A DNA stretch of 45,323 nt from Methanobrevibacter sp. (GTDB lineage Archaea; Methanobacteriota; Methanobacteria; Methanobacteriales; Methanobacteriaceae). The position numbers and the translations under genes were made by a program. Positions 7,612 to 17,125 of the stretch are shown one piece after another (within the stretch, counting starts at the first letter, position 1; every line of letters begins with the position of its first letter). The stretch spans positions 1 through 45,323 of the forward strand of contig NZ_JAFQXT010000012.1 of the NCBI RefSeq assembly GCF_017406825.1, given 5' to 3'. The notes below the pieces were generated by a model that ran no database searches, was not told the origin of the DNA, and was given only the letters and a program-made list of their open reading frames with translations.

Positions 7612-8625
7612 CTAAATATGATAGAACATTTCCTTTATATGGAGGAAATTCATCAGGGTCTGATTTTCAAGCATGCCAGGCATTATCAAAGCGATGATTA
7701 TTCCCAAGGCACCGAATACAATGCCTATGACCCATATTATTTTAACGGCATCCTTTTCGGCAATCGGACGCCTTAACACCAGTCTGATTAATGATTTGAA
7801 TCCGGTTTTTGGCCTTACAAGCTTTCCCTCGTCATTGAGCTGAGTCGGCTTTTGCTGCTGACGGTTCATTACTCCGGCAGAGTAGAATTTCAAGGCCGCA
7901 TCAATAATGTTCGGCATCATTATTACAAAAGCAATCAGTTTCACCCTTCCTATAAATGCAATGCATACTATGGCAGCTCCGATAATGAGAGTTCCGGTAT
8001 CTCCGGGGAAAATCTTTGCGGGATATCTGTTATAATATAGAAATGCGATTAAAGCGCCAAGCATGCTCATTGATATGATTGTCACATCATATTTTCCAAG
8101 CAGTATGCAGGCTATTGTAAGTGATGCCATTGAAATGATTCCCAGTCCTGATTCGATTCCGTTCAAGCCTGCCAGCATATTTGTCAGGTTGGATCCGATT
8201 GACAATGCAATTGGAATTGTAATCAGATACAATAAGCCAACGTTTGGCGGTGCCGCCCAAATCAACGGCAAGCCTGCCAAAAAGAGCAGGAAGAACTTCT
8301 CCTTAGATGATAAGGCAAGAAGGTCATCTACAATGCCGATTATTCCGACAAGAAGTATCACCACTAAAACGATTACCAGCTGGAAGGTCAGTATATCGTG
8401 CATGTATATTCCGGAAAACATTCCTATTATGAATCCGAACAATATTCCAAAACCGCCCATTTCAGCTACAACGGGCCTCCAGGATTTATGAATGTCCTTT
8501 CCAACAATATCCGCTTGTTCAAGTTTGCGAATAATCTTCGGCATCGCCAATTTGGTCACGGCAAATGACAGCAATCCGCATATTATTGCAATTGCATATA
8601 ATGGAAGTTGAGGTAAAATCATCAT
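7612..8625 (-). CDS. MraY/WecA/AglH-like sugar-1-phosphate transferase
   Basis: An integral membrane protein of the glycosyltransferase 4 family, which moves a UDP-linked amino sugar phosphate onto a polyprenyl phosphate. It has about ten membrane helices and family motifs: KSWRPVVAEMGGFG after helix 1 (shared with MraY/AglH), NMLAGLNGIESGLG, and FPGDTGTLIIGA. I take the ATG at 8623-8625 as start (337 residues); an upstream TTG at 8643 is possible but has no better ribosome site. In Methanobacteriales this could serve pseudomurein precursor synthesis or AglH-type N-glycosylation; sequence alone does not decide. Confidence 0.85.
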   Translation of the reverse strand: MMILPQLPLYAIAIICGLLSFAVTKLAMPKIIRKLEQADIVGKDIHKSWRPVVAEMGGFGILFGFIIGMFSGIYMHDILTFQLVIVLVVILLVGIIGIVDDLLALSSKEKFFLLFLAGLPLIWAAPPNVGLLYLITIPIALSIGSNLTNMLAGLNGIESGLGIISMASLTIACILLGKYDVTIISMSMLGALIAFLYYNRYPAKIFPGDTGTLIIGAAIVCIAFIGRVKLIAFVIMMPNIIDAALKFYSAGVMNRQQQKPTQLNDEGKLVRPKTGFKSLIRLVLRRPIAEKDAVKIIWVIGIVFGALGIIIALIMPGMLENQTLMNFLHIKEMFYHI

Positions 8626-8675
8626 AGTTAATACTTTGGTCAATAAACAATATAATATTATTGTAAAAACAAAAA

Positions 8676-9140
8676 TTATTTTTTATTTAAAATAAAATAA
8701 ACGCTTCTTAAAGGAATATCCAACTTCTGTGAAATCTCCTTTGCGGTGAGACCCTGATTCTTAAGCTTTTTAACTTCTTTGCGGTCGTGCTTTCGTTTTC
8801 TATTATCAAAATTAGTTTTGCTTTTTCTAAGCAGATAATAAACCCGATTTAGGGAAATGTCAAGTTTCTGTGAGATTTGCCTCGCGCTAAATCCTTCATC
8901 GGATAACTTGGATACATAAAACTCTATGCCGTTGCTTCTGGATTTGGCGCCCCAATTGTATTTGATTTTAACATTTATATTCAATTTGCTTAAAGCTTCC
9001 AAATATTTTTTTGAAGTCCTCTTATATACACTTGGAGGACAGGTGATCTCTTCCAGATTAGGGAATTCATCTAAAAGCTCGACAATCATTGATGATGATA
9101 ATGCTTTTGAAATATGAACCGTGGTTGAGTCTTTATCCAT
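8676..9140 (-). CDS. DNA-binding-like protein with two HTH repeats
   Basis: The 154-residue protein ends in two related helix-turn-helix units of the resolvase type: one around residues 75-105 (GFSARQISQKLDISLNRVYY) and one around 122-152 (GLTAKEISQKLDIPLRSVYF). A basic linker joins them. The N-terminal 60 residues (…EITCPPSVYKRTSKKYLEAL…) resemble, from memory, the DUF1699 domain of methanogens. It lies 4 bases downstream of the DUF530 gene, so it is the last gene of a metG-DUF530-HTH operon. The target DNA and role are unknown. Confidence 0.7.
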   Translation of the reverse strand: MDKDSTTVHISKALSSSMIVELLDEFPNLEEITCPPSVYKRTSKKYLEALSKLNINVKIKYNWGAKSRSNGIEFYVSKLSDEGFSARQISQKLDISLNRVYYLLRKSKTNFDNRKRKHDRKEVKKLKNQGLTAKEISQKLDIPLRSVYFILNKK

Positions 9141-9144
9141 ATTA

Positions 9145-10719
9145 TCACTTGATTAGTTCCAGGAATTCCTTGGATTTGCCGCTTTTCGGATTTCTGATTT
9201 TATTGATGTTTTTTATTTCATTTTTGATTTTGGATTCATTGATATTTAATGCGTTACTTATATCTTCAAGCCCTATATCGGAGTTCAGGTTGATTAAAGC
9301 AGCTCCGAGGGCAACCTGATTGAATTTGATATTGGAATTATGCATCTCCTTTTCAAATTTGAACTTTTCATATAACAACAGATCCATCTCAGGTATTTCT
9401 ATGATTTTAATATCGGTGAAAGCGTTTAGAATCTCAATGACTTTTGTATAGGCGGTCTGGAACACTTTTCTCTGTTCACGGTCCAATTCCACCCGGATAT
9501 ACGGAAATGGACCGATAGTTATCCTGCGGGAGTTATTTGATGTTGTAATATAATATCTGAACATGTCCCATATTATCAGGGCGGATGCAATATTCTTGAA
9601 TGTGGCCTTATAAATGCTTTCCCTTACCTTCAAATCCCTTTTAAGGGATCGGGTCAAGTCCCCGAACTTGTCAATATAGTTCAGTTCCCGCAATCTGTTC
9701 TCTATTTGGGATTTTCGCCATGCCTCGATTGCATCAATATCATACTTATCGATGAAATCAGGCTTCTGGTTTTCAAATTCCATCATTATCTCATCATACT
9801 TGTTGATCCTTTTAAAATCAGTCAGTCTTCGTTTAAGAATGTCATCCTTAATGTTTGAGATTATCTCCTGCGAATAACCCACATAAGCCAGTGCAAGAGC
9901 GGTTCTTGCATGTTTGTCATCAATGATTGCAGGTTTTGTTTTATTGAATCCCAATCTTTCGATACGTACCGTTTTGCCGTATCTTCTCTTTACCTCCTGC
10001 TCATAATCATCAGTGTATTCTGAATCAAGGGTGATGTTTTTTCTAATCATGCGATTGTTGTCATCCCTGAATTTGATTCTAAGGGAGACGGTTTTCACAA
10101 CACCTCTGCGTTCCTGCTTTAAAATGTTGAGAACCTGCTTATATGATTCCCTTGCATATGGGGACAGTTCACTCATCAGGACCAAATAGTTTCCTGACAG
10201 CGGCAGATATGGAATTATTTCAAGGCGATGGGTTAGTTCCTTGTTGATTTTGAAGGTAAATCCTTTGCTTTTGCAGCTGCACTGTCCATTCATCTGCTTA
10301 TATTCGTCAATTGAATATTTCTTATAGCAGGAGTTGCATTTCACATAACCGAACTGGCTCAGATTTCCAAGTGCAATATTGTGCGAATCAATCGCCGATT
10401 TAACGCGGTCAAGAATATTCTTTTTTGCCTTTGCCCGATTCCTGAATATCTCATTATGCCTGCTGGTTTCGCGCATTTCATCTGCAACAACATCTGCAAT
10501 ATTCTTTGTACCGTATCTGTTACGGGACGCAAAGGGTGAATCATATCCCCTCACATCCATTTCATCTTTTAGGTTCTGTAAAATGTTTAATCTGTCATCT
10601 AGCTTGAAGTAAAGAGTTTTGAAATTATCAAAATCCTCAATGTCATCTAAAGATATCGGATTATCTGCTATTTCTTTAAGGTAGTTCTTGGCTTTATTCA
10701 CTAGTGCAGATTCGGGCAT
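9145..10719 (-). CDS. DUF530 family protein
   Basis: A 524-residue soluble, basic protein that I recognise as DUF530, a family confined to methanogens and relatives with no established function. Residues 128, 131, 147 and 149 (CNSC … CSC) could bind zinc. The protein is mostly predicted helical, with a C-terminal segment (about 460-510) resembling a helix-turn-helix or cyclin-like repeat (QVALGAALINLNSDIGLEDI). It sits between metG (6-base gap) and the HTH gene (4-base gap), so all three are likely cotranscribed. Nucleic-acid binding is a guess from composition and neighbours. Confidence 0.7.
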   Translation of the reverse strand: MPESALVNKAKNYLKEIADNPISLDDIEDFDNFKTLYFKLDDRLNILQNLKDEMDVRGYDSPFASRNRYGTKNIADVVADEMRETSRHNEIFRNRAKAKKNILDRVKSAIDSHNIALGNLSQFGYVKCNSCYKKYSIDEYKQMNGQCSCKSKGFTFKINKELTHRLEIIPYLPLSGNYLVLMSELSPYARESYKQVLNILKQERRGVVKTVSLRIKFRDDNNRMIRKNITLDSEYTDDYEQEVKRRYGKTVRIERLGFNKTKPAIIDDKHARTALALAYVGYSQEIISNIKDDILKRRLTDFKRINKYDEIMMEFENQKPDFIDKYDIDAIEAWRKSQIENRLRELNYIDKFGDLTRSLKRDLKVRESIYKATFKNIASALIIWDMFRYYITTSNNSRRITIGPFPYIRVELDREQRKVFQTAYTKVIEILNAFTDIKIIEIPEMDLLLYEKFKFEKEMHNSNIKFNQVALGAALINLNSDIGLEDISNALNINESKIKNEIKNINKIRNPKSGKSKEFLELIK

Positions 10720-10725
10720 TTTAAT

Positions 10726-12714
10726 CTATTGGATTCTTTCGCCAACTTCGCCAGCCACATCAGGAGCCAATAAGGCGCCGGATTTGCCGGTTGCCAATAT
10801 CATTCCTTCGGATAGTGTTCCGAAGAGTTTTGCTGGCTGCAGGTTGGCCACAACACAAACTTTTCTGTCAATCAATTCTTCCGGAGAGTAGAATTTCGCC
10901 AAACCTGCAACGATTTGTCTAGGTTTGTCTTCTCCGATGTCAACTTGCAATTTCAATAATTTATCGGATTTTTCTATTTTTTCGGCTTCTTTCACTTGTC
11001 CGATTTTAATCACGACTTCATCAAACTGGTCAATTGTTATTAAATCACTCATATTTTCATCTTCCTTTTCATTTAGGTTTTCTTTCAGTTTTGCTTTCTG
11101 AGCATTGATTTCATCATCTTCAATCTTTTTGAATAATGGCTTTGCCTTGTTGATCTCGTGGCCGCTAGGAAGGACAATCTTGGCATCATTCCACACGTCC
11201 AATGAATCGATATTCATAATCTCGGCAATCTTGTCCGCTTTTGTTGGAAGGAACGGCTTTAATGTATATGCCAAGGTCTTTGCCAGCTGGTTGGACAGGT
11301 ACAGGCAGTTGGCGGCTTTGGTCATGTCCTCTTTAACCGCTTTCCACGGTTCGCAGTCGTTGAAATATTTGTTACCCTTTTTGGCAACTTTAAATATTTC
11401 AAGCAAAGCTTCTCTGAATTCATAGTTTGCTATATATTCGCCTGCCTTATCCGGCAATGCCTCAATTGCCTTTCTGAACTCTTCATCCTCCTCGTTAGGA
11501 TTTTCATATTCGGGGATTCTGCTGTCAAAATATTTTTTGGTAAACACGAATGTACGGTGGAGGAAGTTTCCGATTACGTCTGCAAGCTCGTCATTGTTTC
11601 TTCTCTGGAAGTCATCCCATGAGAAATCTGAATCCTTATTTAGGGGAGCGTTGATTGTCAGGTAATATCTGAGCAAATCAGGGTCATAGTCTTTTACGAA
11701 ATCAGCTATCCATATTACCCAGTTCTTACTTGTGGACATCTTTTCCCCTTCAAGGGATAGGAATTCACCGGCATATATCATGTCGGGCAATTTGCATCCG
11801 TATGCAGACAGAAGTCCCGGCCAGAATATTGAATGGTGGTAAATGATGTCCTTTCCTATGAAGTGAACGGCATAATCGTTCCAGTATTCTTCCCATTTGC
11901 TGCCGGATTTTTCGGACCATTGGCTTGCTGAGGATATATAACCCAGGAACGCTTCAATCCAAACGTATAATACCTTGCCTTCAGCCTCATCCAACGGCAC
12001 AGGTATTCCCCAATCCATATCACGGGTCAATATCCAGTCCTTCAATCCCTCATTGAGCCAGTTGGTAGCGTAATTTTTAACGTTTGCAGGCAGATTTTCA
12101 TTGCCGCTGATATAATCCTTAAGTGTGTCTTCAAATTCTGATAATTTGAATGCGTATTGGAAGGTGTCCTTGATTATTGGAGTGGTTCCGCAGGTAATGC
12201 AGTGAGGTTCATCAAGCTCTGTGGGATCAAGGGCTTTTCCACATTTCTCGCAGTGGTCACCTCTTGCTTCAGAGCCGCATACAGGACACAATCCCTCAAC
12301 ATATCTGTCAGGCAGGAACTTCTTACAGTTCGGACAGTATAACTGCTGGATATCCTCCCTGTAGATAAAGCCTTTCTCATAAAGGTCCTTGAAGAAGTTC
12401 TGTGCAATCTCATAATGTTTCTTGTCTGTTGTTCTTGTGAAATTGTCCAGTGATATGTTCATTGATTCAACGTCTTTCACAATCAGGTCATGATATCTCT
12501 TTGATATCTCTATCGGTTTTTTATTTTCCTTATCTGCCTTCACTGCAATTGGAGTTCCATGTTCATCTGTAGCGCAAACAAGCAGCACATCATCGCCTAT
12601 CATCCTGTGATATCTGGCGAAAATGTCTGCCGGCAGGTATGTGGAACGGATATGTCCCAGATGACATGGCCCATTCGCATATGGAAGTGCGCATGAAATA
12701 AATACTTTTGACAT
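10726..12714 (-). CDS. metG: Methionyl-tRNA synthetase
   Basis: This class I synthetase of 662 residues charges tRNA-Met. The HIGH motif is HLGH (residues about 18-21) and KMSKS appears as KMSTS (about residue 330). Between them is a zinc-knuckle insertion with four CxxC pairs (CPNC, CPVC, CEKC, CITC). The anticodon-binding helical domain follows, and the last ~110 residues form an EMAPII/Trbp111-like tRNA-binding domain ([20 protein letters not shown] … GMILAT). The start at 12714 is the ATG before [19 protein letters not shown]. First gene of the operon with DUF530. Confidence 0.97.
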   Translation of the reverse strand: MSKVFISCALPYANGPCHLGHIRSTYLPADIFARYHRMIGDDVLLVCATDEHGTPIAVKADKENKKPIEISKRYHDLIVKDVESMNISLDNFTRTTDKKHYEIAQNFFKDLYEKGFIYREDIQQLYCPNCKKFLPDRYVEGLCPVCGSEARGDHCEKCGKALDPTELDEPHCITCGTTPIIKDTFQYAFKLSEFEDTLKDYISGNENLPANVKNYATNWLNEGLKDWILTRDMDWGIPVPLDEAEGKVLYVWIEAFLGYISSASQWSEKSGSKWEEYWNDYAVHFIGKDIIYHHSIFWPGLLSAYGCKLPDMIYAGEFLSLEGEKMSTSKNWVIWIADFVKDYDPDLLRYYLTINAPLNKDSDFSWDDFQRRNNDELADVIGNFLHRTFVFTKKYFDSRIPEYENPNEEDEEFRKAIEALPDKAGEYIANYEFREALLEIFKVAKKGNKYFNDCEPWKAVKEDMTKAANCLYLSNQLAKTLAYTLKPFLPTKADKIAEIMNIDSLDVWNDAKIVLPSGHEINKAKPLFKKIEDDEINAQKAKLKENLNEKEDENMSDLITIDQFDEVVIKIGQVKEAEKIEKSDKLLKLQVDIGEDKPRQIVAGLAKFYSPEELIDRKVCVVANLQPAKLFGTLSEGMILATGKSGALLAPDVAGEVGERIQ

Positions 12715-12878
12715 TTATCTAATCCCCTTAGTAATTTTAATCATATAATAATTTTGTCCATTATATGTAATAAATGCTTTTTTCAACAAAGCGATTTTAA
12801 ACATTTTTTCATTTTCACTTAAAGATTGATTTTGACCTTGAGATACCTATTTAAAACATGAAATAAAAAGTTAAAATC

Positions 12879-14207
12879 ATGGCTGAAGTTTCATATATCA
12901 ATCCACTTTCCGATGAAGGAAGACAAATCATACGTGAATACGGAGACTTGAATCAGATTTTCAAAGAGGATGAAACCCTCATAGACCTCTGCATCCATAC
13001 CAACAACCAGAAATTTTCAGATGACAGTCTCATTCCCAAATCATATGCTGATTTATGTATGAAACGCATATTATGGGCTATTGAAAAAAAGAACAATAAG
13101 AATTTCACCCAATCCGAATTTGAATACCTCACCAACGAGGAACTCTTTTTTCAGGATGTCGTGACATTCCATATGCTCTGCCAGGCCATAGCGATTCAGT
13201 TCAACCTTGGCTCCCGTGAAACAAGACTCTTCATTGAATCACAGGGCGCGCTTATTTTAGAACGTCTGGCAAAGATTCCGCCAATGTCAAGGGCTGAAAT
13301 CATTGATGAAGTCCTTGAAGAAGTAAAGATTGACGGTGCAATCAACTGGAAATCCCTAAAAGATGTAATTGCAACCAAAAAACTCAAACTAACAGACCTT
13401 CTCATCGATGATGGGGACATTATCCTGCAGCAGGACGACTTCCTCTACCGTTTCGGCGATGAGTTCACAGACAGAAGTCCTGAAAGAATGTATAACATAC
13501 TGGTCGGTGACAGCGTCAAGGAGCAGATCCTATCAAGACTGATAATGCAAAAAACAGAGGAATACATTGCCCGCATCAAGGAGATGTCAGCAAGAATAGA
13601 AATACACCCTGCCATCATAAAGATAGGTGAGGAACTTAAGGAATTCATACCTGAAGAGATAAGCAAATACAACCAGTATTATGCGGGAAGCGGAGGCATT
13701 TACGGTTCAGTTCAAGCTGGAAAACTGAATCCGGACGCATTTCCACCATGCATCAAGTCAACTGTTGAAGGAGTCTCTTCAGGAGGACGTAACGATGCAA
13801 TCGTGCTGCTTTTAACATCATTTGCATCATATGCAAGGCTCTATCCGAGGATATTCGCATCCGATGAAACGGTTAAGGTATCCGATATGGACCCTGACCT
13901 TTCCATCACTGAAAATGAAATACTTCCGCTGATTTTCGATGCGGCGGACAACTGTTCACCGCCATTATTCGACGACCAGCCTCAGGAAAAAATAAACATC
14001 ATCTCAAAATTAGGTTTCGGAATGCATGAAACAGTGGATATTAACCATGAGGGCGAAACCAAATGGTACACTCCGATGAGCTGTGAAAAAATAAAGATAC
14101 ACCTTCCAAACCTGTGCCATCCGGACAAGTCATGCAAGGGAATAAACAATCCCCTATCCTGTTACGGACGTAAAAAATATCAGCTTGACCAGGAAGCTAA
14201 AGACTAG
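12879..14207 (+). CDS. priL: DNA primase large subunit PriL
   Basis: A 442-residue archaeal/eukaryotic primase large subunit, which with PriS makes replication primers. The C-terminal Fe-S domain supplies cysteines: PPCIKSTVEG, NCSPP, LCHPDKSCKG and NPLSCYGRKK, consistent with the four cluster ligands. The N-terminal helical domain fits the family. The promoter shows a TATA-like ctatttaaaac about 30 bases upstream. The 3' end overlaps the convergent gene at 14197 by 11 bases. priS follows 1.1 kb downstream on the same strand after two inverted small genes. Confidence 0.95.
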   Translation: MAEVSYINPLSDEGRQIIREYGDLNQIFKEDETLIDLCIHTNNQKFSDDSLIPKSYADLCMKRILWAIEKKNNKNFTQSEFEYLTNEELFFQDVVTFHMLCQAIAIQFNLGSRETRLFIESQGALILERLAKIPPMSRAEIIDEVLEEVKIDGAINWKSLKDVIATKKLKLTDLLIDDGDIILQQDDFLYRFGDEFTDRSPERMYNILVGDSVKEQILSRLIMQKTEEYIARIKEMSARIEIHPAIIKIGEELKEFIPEEISKYNQYYAGSGGIYGSVQAGKLNPDAFPPCIKSTVEGVSSGGRNDAIVLLLTSFASYARLYPRIFASDETVKVSDMDPDLSITENEILPLIFDAADNCSPPLFDDQPQEKINIISKLGFGMHETVDINHEGETKWYTPMSCEKIKIHLPNLCHPDKSCKGINNPLSCYGRKKYQLDQEAKD

Positions 14208-14712
14208 ACTGTGAAAACCTGAAAGGATTGTGGTCCTCATATATTGCATCATAATACTTGTTTAGAATCTTTGATTCCCACATATTGTAATTTGCCTGTT
14301 CACGTTTTTCGAAATTATATGCAAGAAGGCCGACAGTACGCTCATACTCGTCAATGCCCTTCATTTCACAGAATTCAGATATGATGTCAGGAATATACTC
14401 GCAGGGATCATCACTGCTGAAGTCCAAATACTCCTCATACTCATTTTTGGAGAAGAATTCCTCTTCAGATATTGGCTCCTCATGAGATTCGATAGTATAC
14501 AGTTCAATATATATGTCATCATGCAATTGAAGCTGATTAAAATCAATGCCCATACCATAAACGCGGCCATCTTCCAGGTTCAATACCGTATGGCCAGTTT
14601 TAACTCCAGCCATCCAATTGTCATAAGCCGGCTTTACAATCTCTTCCGGACTGAGAGCTGAAAGGATTGTTTTTAGATGCTCAACTCCAATAACTTCAAC
14701 AAATTCATTCAT
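14197..14712 (-). CDS. Hypothetical acidic protein (171 aa)
   Basis: I do not recognise this protein. It is soluble and strongly acidic (runs such as EEPISEEEFFSKNEYEEYLD), with a predicted beta-rich first half and helical second half. It has no signal peptide or metal motif. It lies inverted between priL and priS, overlapping the end of priL by 11 bases. The start is the ATG at 14710-14712. Confidence 0.6.
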   Translation of the reverse strand: MNEFVEVIGVEHLKTILSALSPEEIVKPAYDNWMAGVKTGHTVLNLEDGRVYGMGIDFNQLQLHDDIYIELYTIESHEEPISEEEFFSKNEYEEYLDFSSDDPCEYIPDIISEFCEMKGIDEYERTVGLLAYNFEKREQANYNMWESKILNKYYDAIYEDHNPFRFSQSSL

Positions 14713-14845
14713 GTGATAATATTTTGCCGTAATCCATAATAAACTTATTTTTTTGAAGTTGACAAAAAAAATCTGAATAATATGACAGAAAAAATAAGAA
14801 AAAGGAAATCATTCAAAAAGAATAATTCCTAAAGATTATATGTAA

Positions 14846-15055
14846 CTAGTAATAGTTTTGATCTCCGCCACCGCCAAGACCTGAGCCTAAAGCAGGTGCG
14901 CCTAAAACACTATCTACAACATCTGAACTGACACAAACATGGCCAACAACATCTGAACTGACACTATCCGCATCAGTTGCACTTACAAAACTTATGCCCA
15001 CCAAGGCAATCGAAATTAAAATTAAACAAAATATTATTTTTTTCAATATAATCAT
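14846..15055 (-). CDS. Small secreted peptide (69 aa)
   Basis: A 69-residue protein with a clear N-terminal signal sequence: IILKK, a hydrophobic core (FCLILISIALVGISFVSA) and a likely cleavage after VSATDA. The mature part is about 40 residues, contains two copies of a VSSDVV motif (SVSSDVVGHVC and VSSDVVDSVLG), one cysteine, and ends in a glycine-rich tail. The function is unknown. It has its own TATA box and a perfect inverted repeat upstream, which supports it being a real, regulated gene. U-rich sequence follows it. Confidence 0.65.
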   Translation of the reverse strand: MIILKKIIFCLILISIALVGISFVSATDADSVSSDVVGHVCVSSDVVDSVLGAPALGSGLGGGGDQNYY

Positions 15056-15077
15056 TCCATTAAAATATTATGATGAA

Positions 15078-15126
15078 TTAGACTATCATCATATTTAATA
15101 GTCTAAAAACGATTATATATATAGAT
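15078..15126 (-). promoter_or_regulatory. TATA box and inverted repeat upstream of the small secreted peptide
   Basis: On the minus strand a TATA box (ctatatatataat, about 15113-15126) is followed by a perfect 9-base inverted repeat ttagactat (15078-15086) / atagtctaa (15098-15106) with an 11-base spacer. The repeat covers the expected transcription start and ends 23 bases before the ATG at 15055. It could be a repressor site or a leader hairpin. Confidence 0.5.
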
Positions 15127-15306
15127 TTTCGAATGCAAGTGCTTACATACATCTTAAATTAACTAGAACTTAATTTTAATAATTTAAATAAAAAATAAAA
15201 GAATATATTATTATTTTTCTTGATTTGAAGAACATATCATATTCATGAAAAAACACAAAATCGCACCATCAAATAAAATAAATACTTTGAAAATCTAATT
15301 AATATT

Positions 15307-16284
15307 ATGTTTTCCAAAGCTACATTAAAAGAGCGAAGACAATTCTATCGTGAGGAATGGGACCCGAAGGATTTGCCTGATTTCATCTCCACTGATATCA
15401 AAAAAAGAGAGTTCGGTTTTGACCACAACGGCCGAGGACCGAACGACAGGTACAAAACCTTCAGAGGAACAGAGTCCCTGCGAAAATTCCTCAGATTCAA
15501 GGCACCCTTTGCAGCCTACATCTCAGTCGCCTTTTACAATAATCCAAGAAGAAGGGAGGACTGGCTAAAGGCAGAATACATCTTTGACGTTGACGCAAAG
15601 GATATTCCTATCAGGTCATGCCAATGCGATGGAGTTTGTGAAGTCTGCCTCGGAGAAGCTTTGGAAATAGTAAACAGCCTGATTGATACTTTACAGGGTG
15701 ATCTGGGCCTTAAAAACATTCATCTCATATATTCCGGAAGGGGATATCATATCAGGATTCTTGATGAGGAAATGATGACTGCCGGAAGCGAGCTCAGGTC
15801 TGAAGTCTTAAAGTACGTTGCAGGCGCTGAAGTTCCAAAATCCCAGTTCATGAACTCAGGAGTATCAAATCAGAGCTTCAACTTTGAACACTTCACCATT
15901 CCTGTCGGATATTCAAGGATATTCACCGAAAAAGTGAAATTCAACATCCAGCACATGGTCGGCAATGAGAAGCTGGACGGAATCAATGCGAAACTCATGA
16001 AGGACATCATCGCTTCAAGACACCACCTTGAAAACAACAACTGGGGCCAGTTTAAAAATGACATCGGCCCTAGACGCTATAAAAATCTTGTTGAAGCAAT
16101 GGCAAGAGTCAACCTTGCAACAATCGATGCCAAAGTTACAATTGATTTGAAAAGAATATTGAGATTGCCTTCTTCGCTTCACTCAAAGGTAAGCATGAAA
16201 TGCATGGAAGTTAAAAACAGGGAAACTTTCGATCCTTTCGATAAGGCAGTGCCGAAATTTGTCTATGAAAGAAAAGGTGTATAA
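15307..16284 (+). CDS. priS: DNA primase small (catalytic) subunit PriS
   Basis: The catalytic subunit of archaeal primase (325 residues). The metal-binding catalytic aspartates are in YIFDVDAKD (D94, D96), and a zinc site follows with C105, C107, C111 and C114. HLIYSGRGYHIRI (about 138-150) is the conserved SGxGxH nucleotide-binding motif. The C-terminal RILRLPSSLHSKV segment is also typical. It is followed after 2 bases by a small gene of unknown function, probably cotranscribed. Its partner priL lies upstream on the same strand. Confidence 0.96.
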   Translation: MFSKATLKERRQFYREEWDPKDLPDFISTDIKKREFGFDHNGRGPNDRYKTFRGTESLRKFLRFKAPFAAYISVAFYNNPRRREDWLKAEYIFDVDAKDIPIRSCQCDGVCEVCLGEALEIVNSLIDTLQGDLGLKNIHLIYSGRGYHIRILDEEMMTAGSELRSEVLKYVAGAEVPKSQFMNSGVSNQSFNFEHFTIPVGYSRIFTEKVKFNIQHMVGNEKLDGINAKLMKDIIASRHHLENNNWGQFKNDIGPRRYKNLVEAMARVNLATIDAKVTIDLKRILRLPSSLHSKVSMKCMEVKNRETFDPFDKAVPKFVYERKGV

Positions 16285-16286
16285 GT

Positions 16287-16544
16287 ATGGATAAGGTTTT
16301 AAGAGAGATATTTAGAAAAAGCCCGTATTTTGAAGAGATTGACGAAAACAGATTCGTTCCGGAATATCTGGGATTGATCGTTAATGGCGTTGTGGTTTAT
16401 CATGTAAACTGGATTGACATTGTCGGAAAAGAAGTAGTCTTCATGCACAAGGATATCCAAACCCATCCGATCGTTTCACTTGTCCTTGAAAACCTCAATT
16501 CACTGATGATTATTACAAGCGATGGAATAAAAGAAGTGTTATAG
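16287..16544 (+). CDS. Hypothetical protein downstream of priS (85 aa)
   Basis: I do not recognise this small soluble protein. It looks like an alpha/beta fold, with beta strands around YLGLIVNGVVVYHVNWIDIV and a C-terminal helix. The ATG lies 2 bases after the priS stop and its end touches the convergent tmk-like gene directly (16544/16545). Tight coupling suggests it is translated with PriS and may serve the primase, but nothing in the sequence proves this. Confidence 0.65.
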   Translation: MDKVLREIFRKSPYFEEIDENRFVPEYLGLIVNGVVVYHVNWIDIVGKEVVFMHKDIQTHPIVSLVLENLNSLMIITSDGIKEVL

Positions 16545-17117
16545 TCAGTCAGTTTCAAAGCATTTTGCTATTATTTTTTGGGAAATCACGTCAGGCGCGT
16601 CATCTGCAGAAATCACATTCCAGTTATAGGTGAATTTCTTTGACCTTTCACGGTTTTGCCTCAATGAATCTATATTTTCAAACATTTCGGTCTGCTCGTC
16701 CCTTGAGCCAATTCTTTTTAGCGATTCCTCAGGTGTAATGTCCAAAAAGAACATGCAGTCTGATGTGGGAAGCACAAATGCTACGATCTTATATACTATG
16801 GTATTAACGACGTTAGGCAGATACATCACCGCAAGGATATATCTTGAAAAAATTAGAACGTCAACGTTCTTGTTGAAGCAGTACTTTTGAACAGACCTTA
16901 TCGCGTCAAGCCCGAAGTATATTGTTGCCTTGATATGATTTAGCTTTCCTGTCTTTAAGAGTGCCTGTTTTGATTTTAAACCGTATTTATTGTCACTGCA
17001 TGGATGTGACCTTACTGTTACGCTTCTTCCCTTTTTTTGATATGCTTCAGCTATTAAATTTACCTGAGTGTCCTTGCCCGAACCGTCCAATCCGTCAATA
17101 ACAATAAACTTCTTCAT
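16545..17117 (-). CDS. tmk: Thymidylate kinase-like P-loop kinase
   Basis: A 190-residue nucleoside monophosphate kinase of the dTMP kinase family. The Walker A motif is GLDGSGKDT (residues 9-17). The usual DR(Y/S) motif reads FSRY, and the LID region is shortened around RIGSRDEQTEMFE. I chose the ATG at 17115-17117, which has AGGTG 5 bases upstream, over a TTG one codon earlier. Because the DR motif is altered, dTMP as substrate is likely but not certain. It is followed convergently by the priS-linked small gene and lies 8 bases after cofH. Confidence 0.8.
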   Translation of the reverse strand: MKKFIVIDGLDGSGKDTQVNLIAEAYQKKGRSVTVRSHPCSDNKYGLKSKQALLKTGKLNHIKATIYFGLDAIRSVQKYCFNKNVDVLIFSRYILAVMYLPNVVNTIVYKIVAFVLPTSDCMFFLDITPEESLKRIGSRDEQTEMFENIDSLRQNRERSKKFTYNWNVISADDAPDVISQKIIAKCFETD

Positions 17118-17125
17118 CAAAACAC

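Noticed and set aside
16545..17117. The tmk-like gene as a pseudogene because its DR motif is changed
   Set aside because: The frame is intact, Walker A is good and the length is normal; the change more likely reflects divergence.
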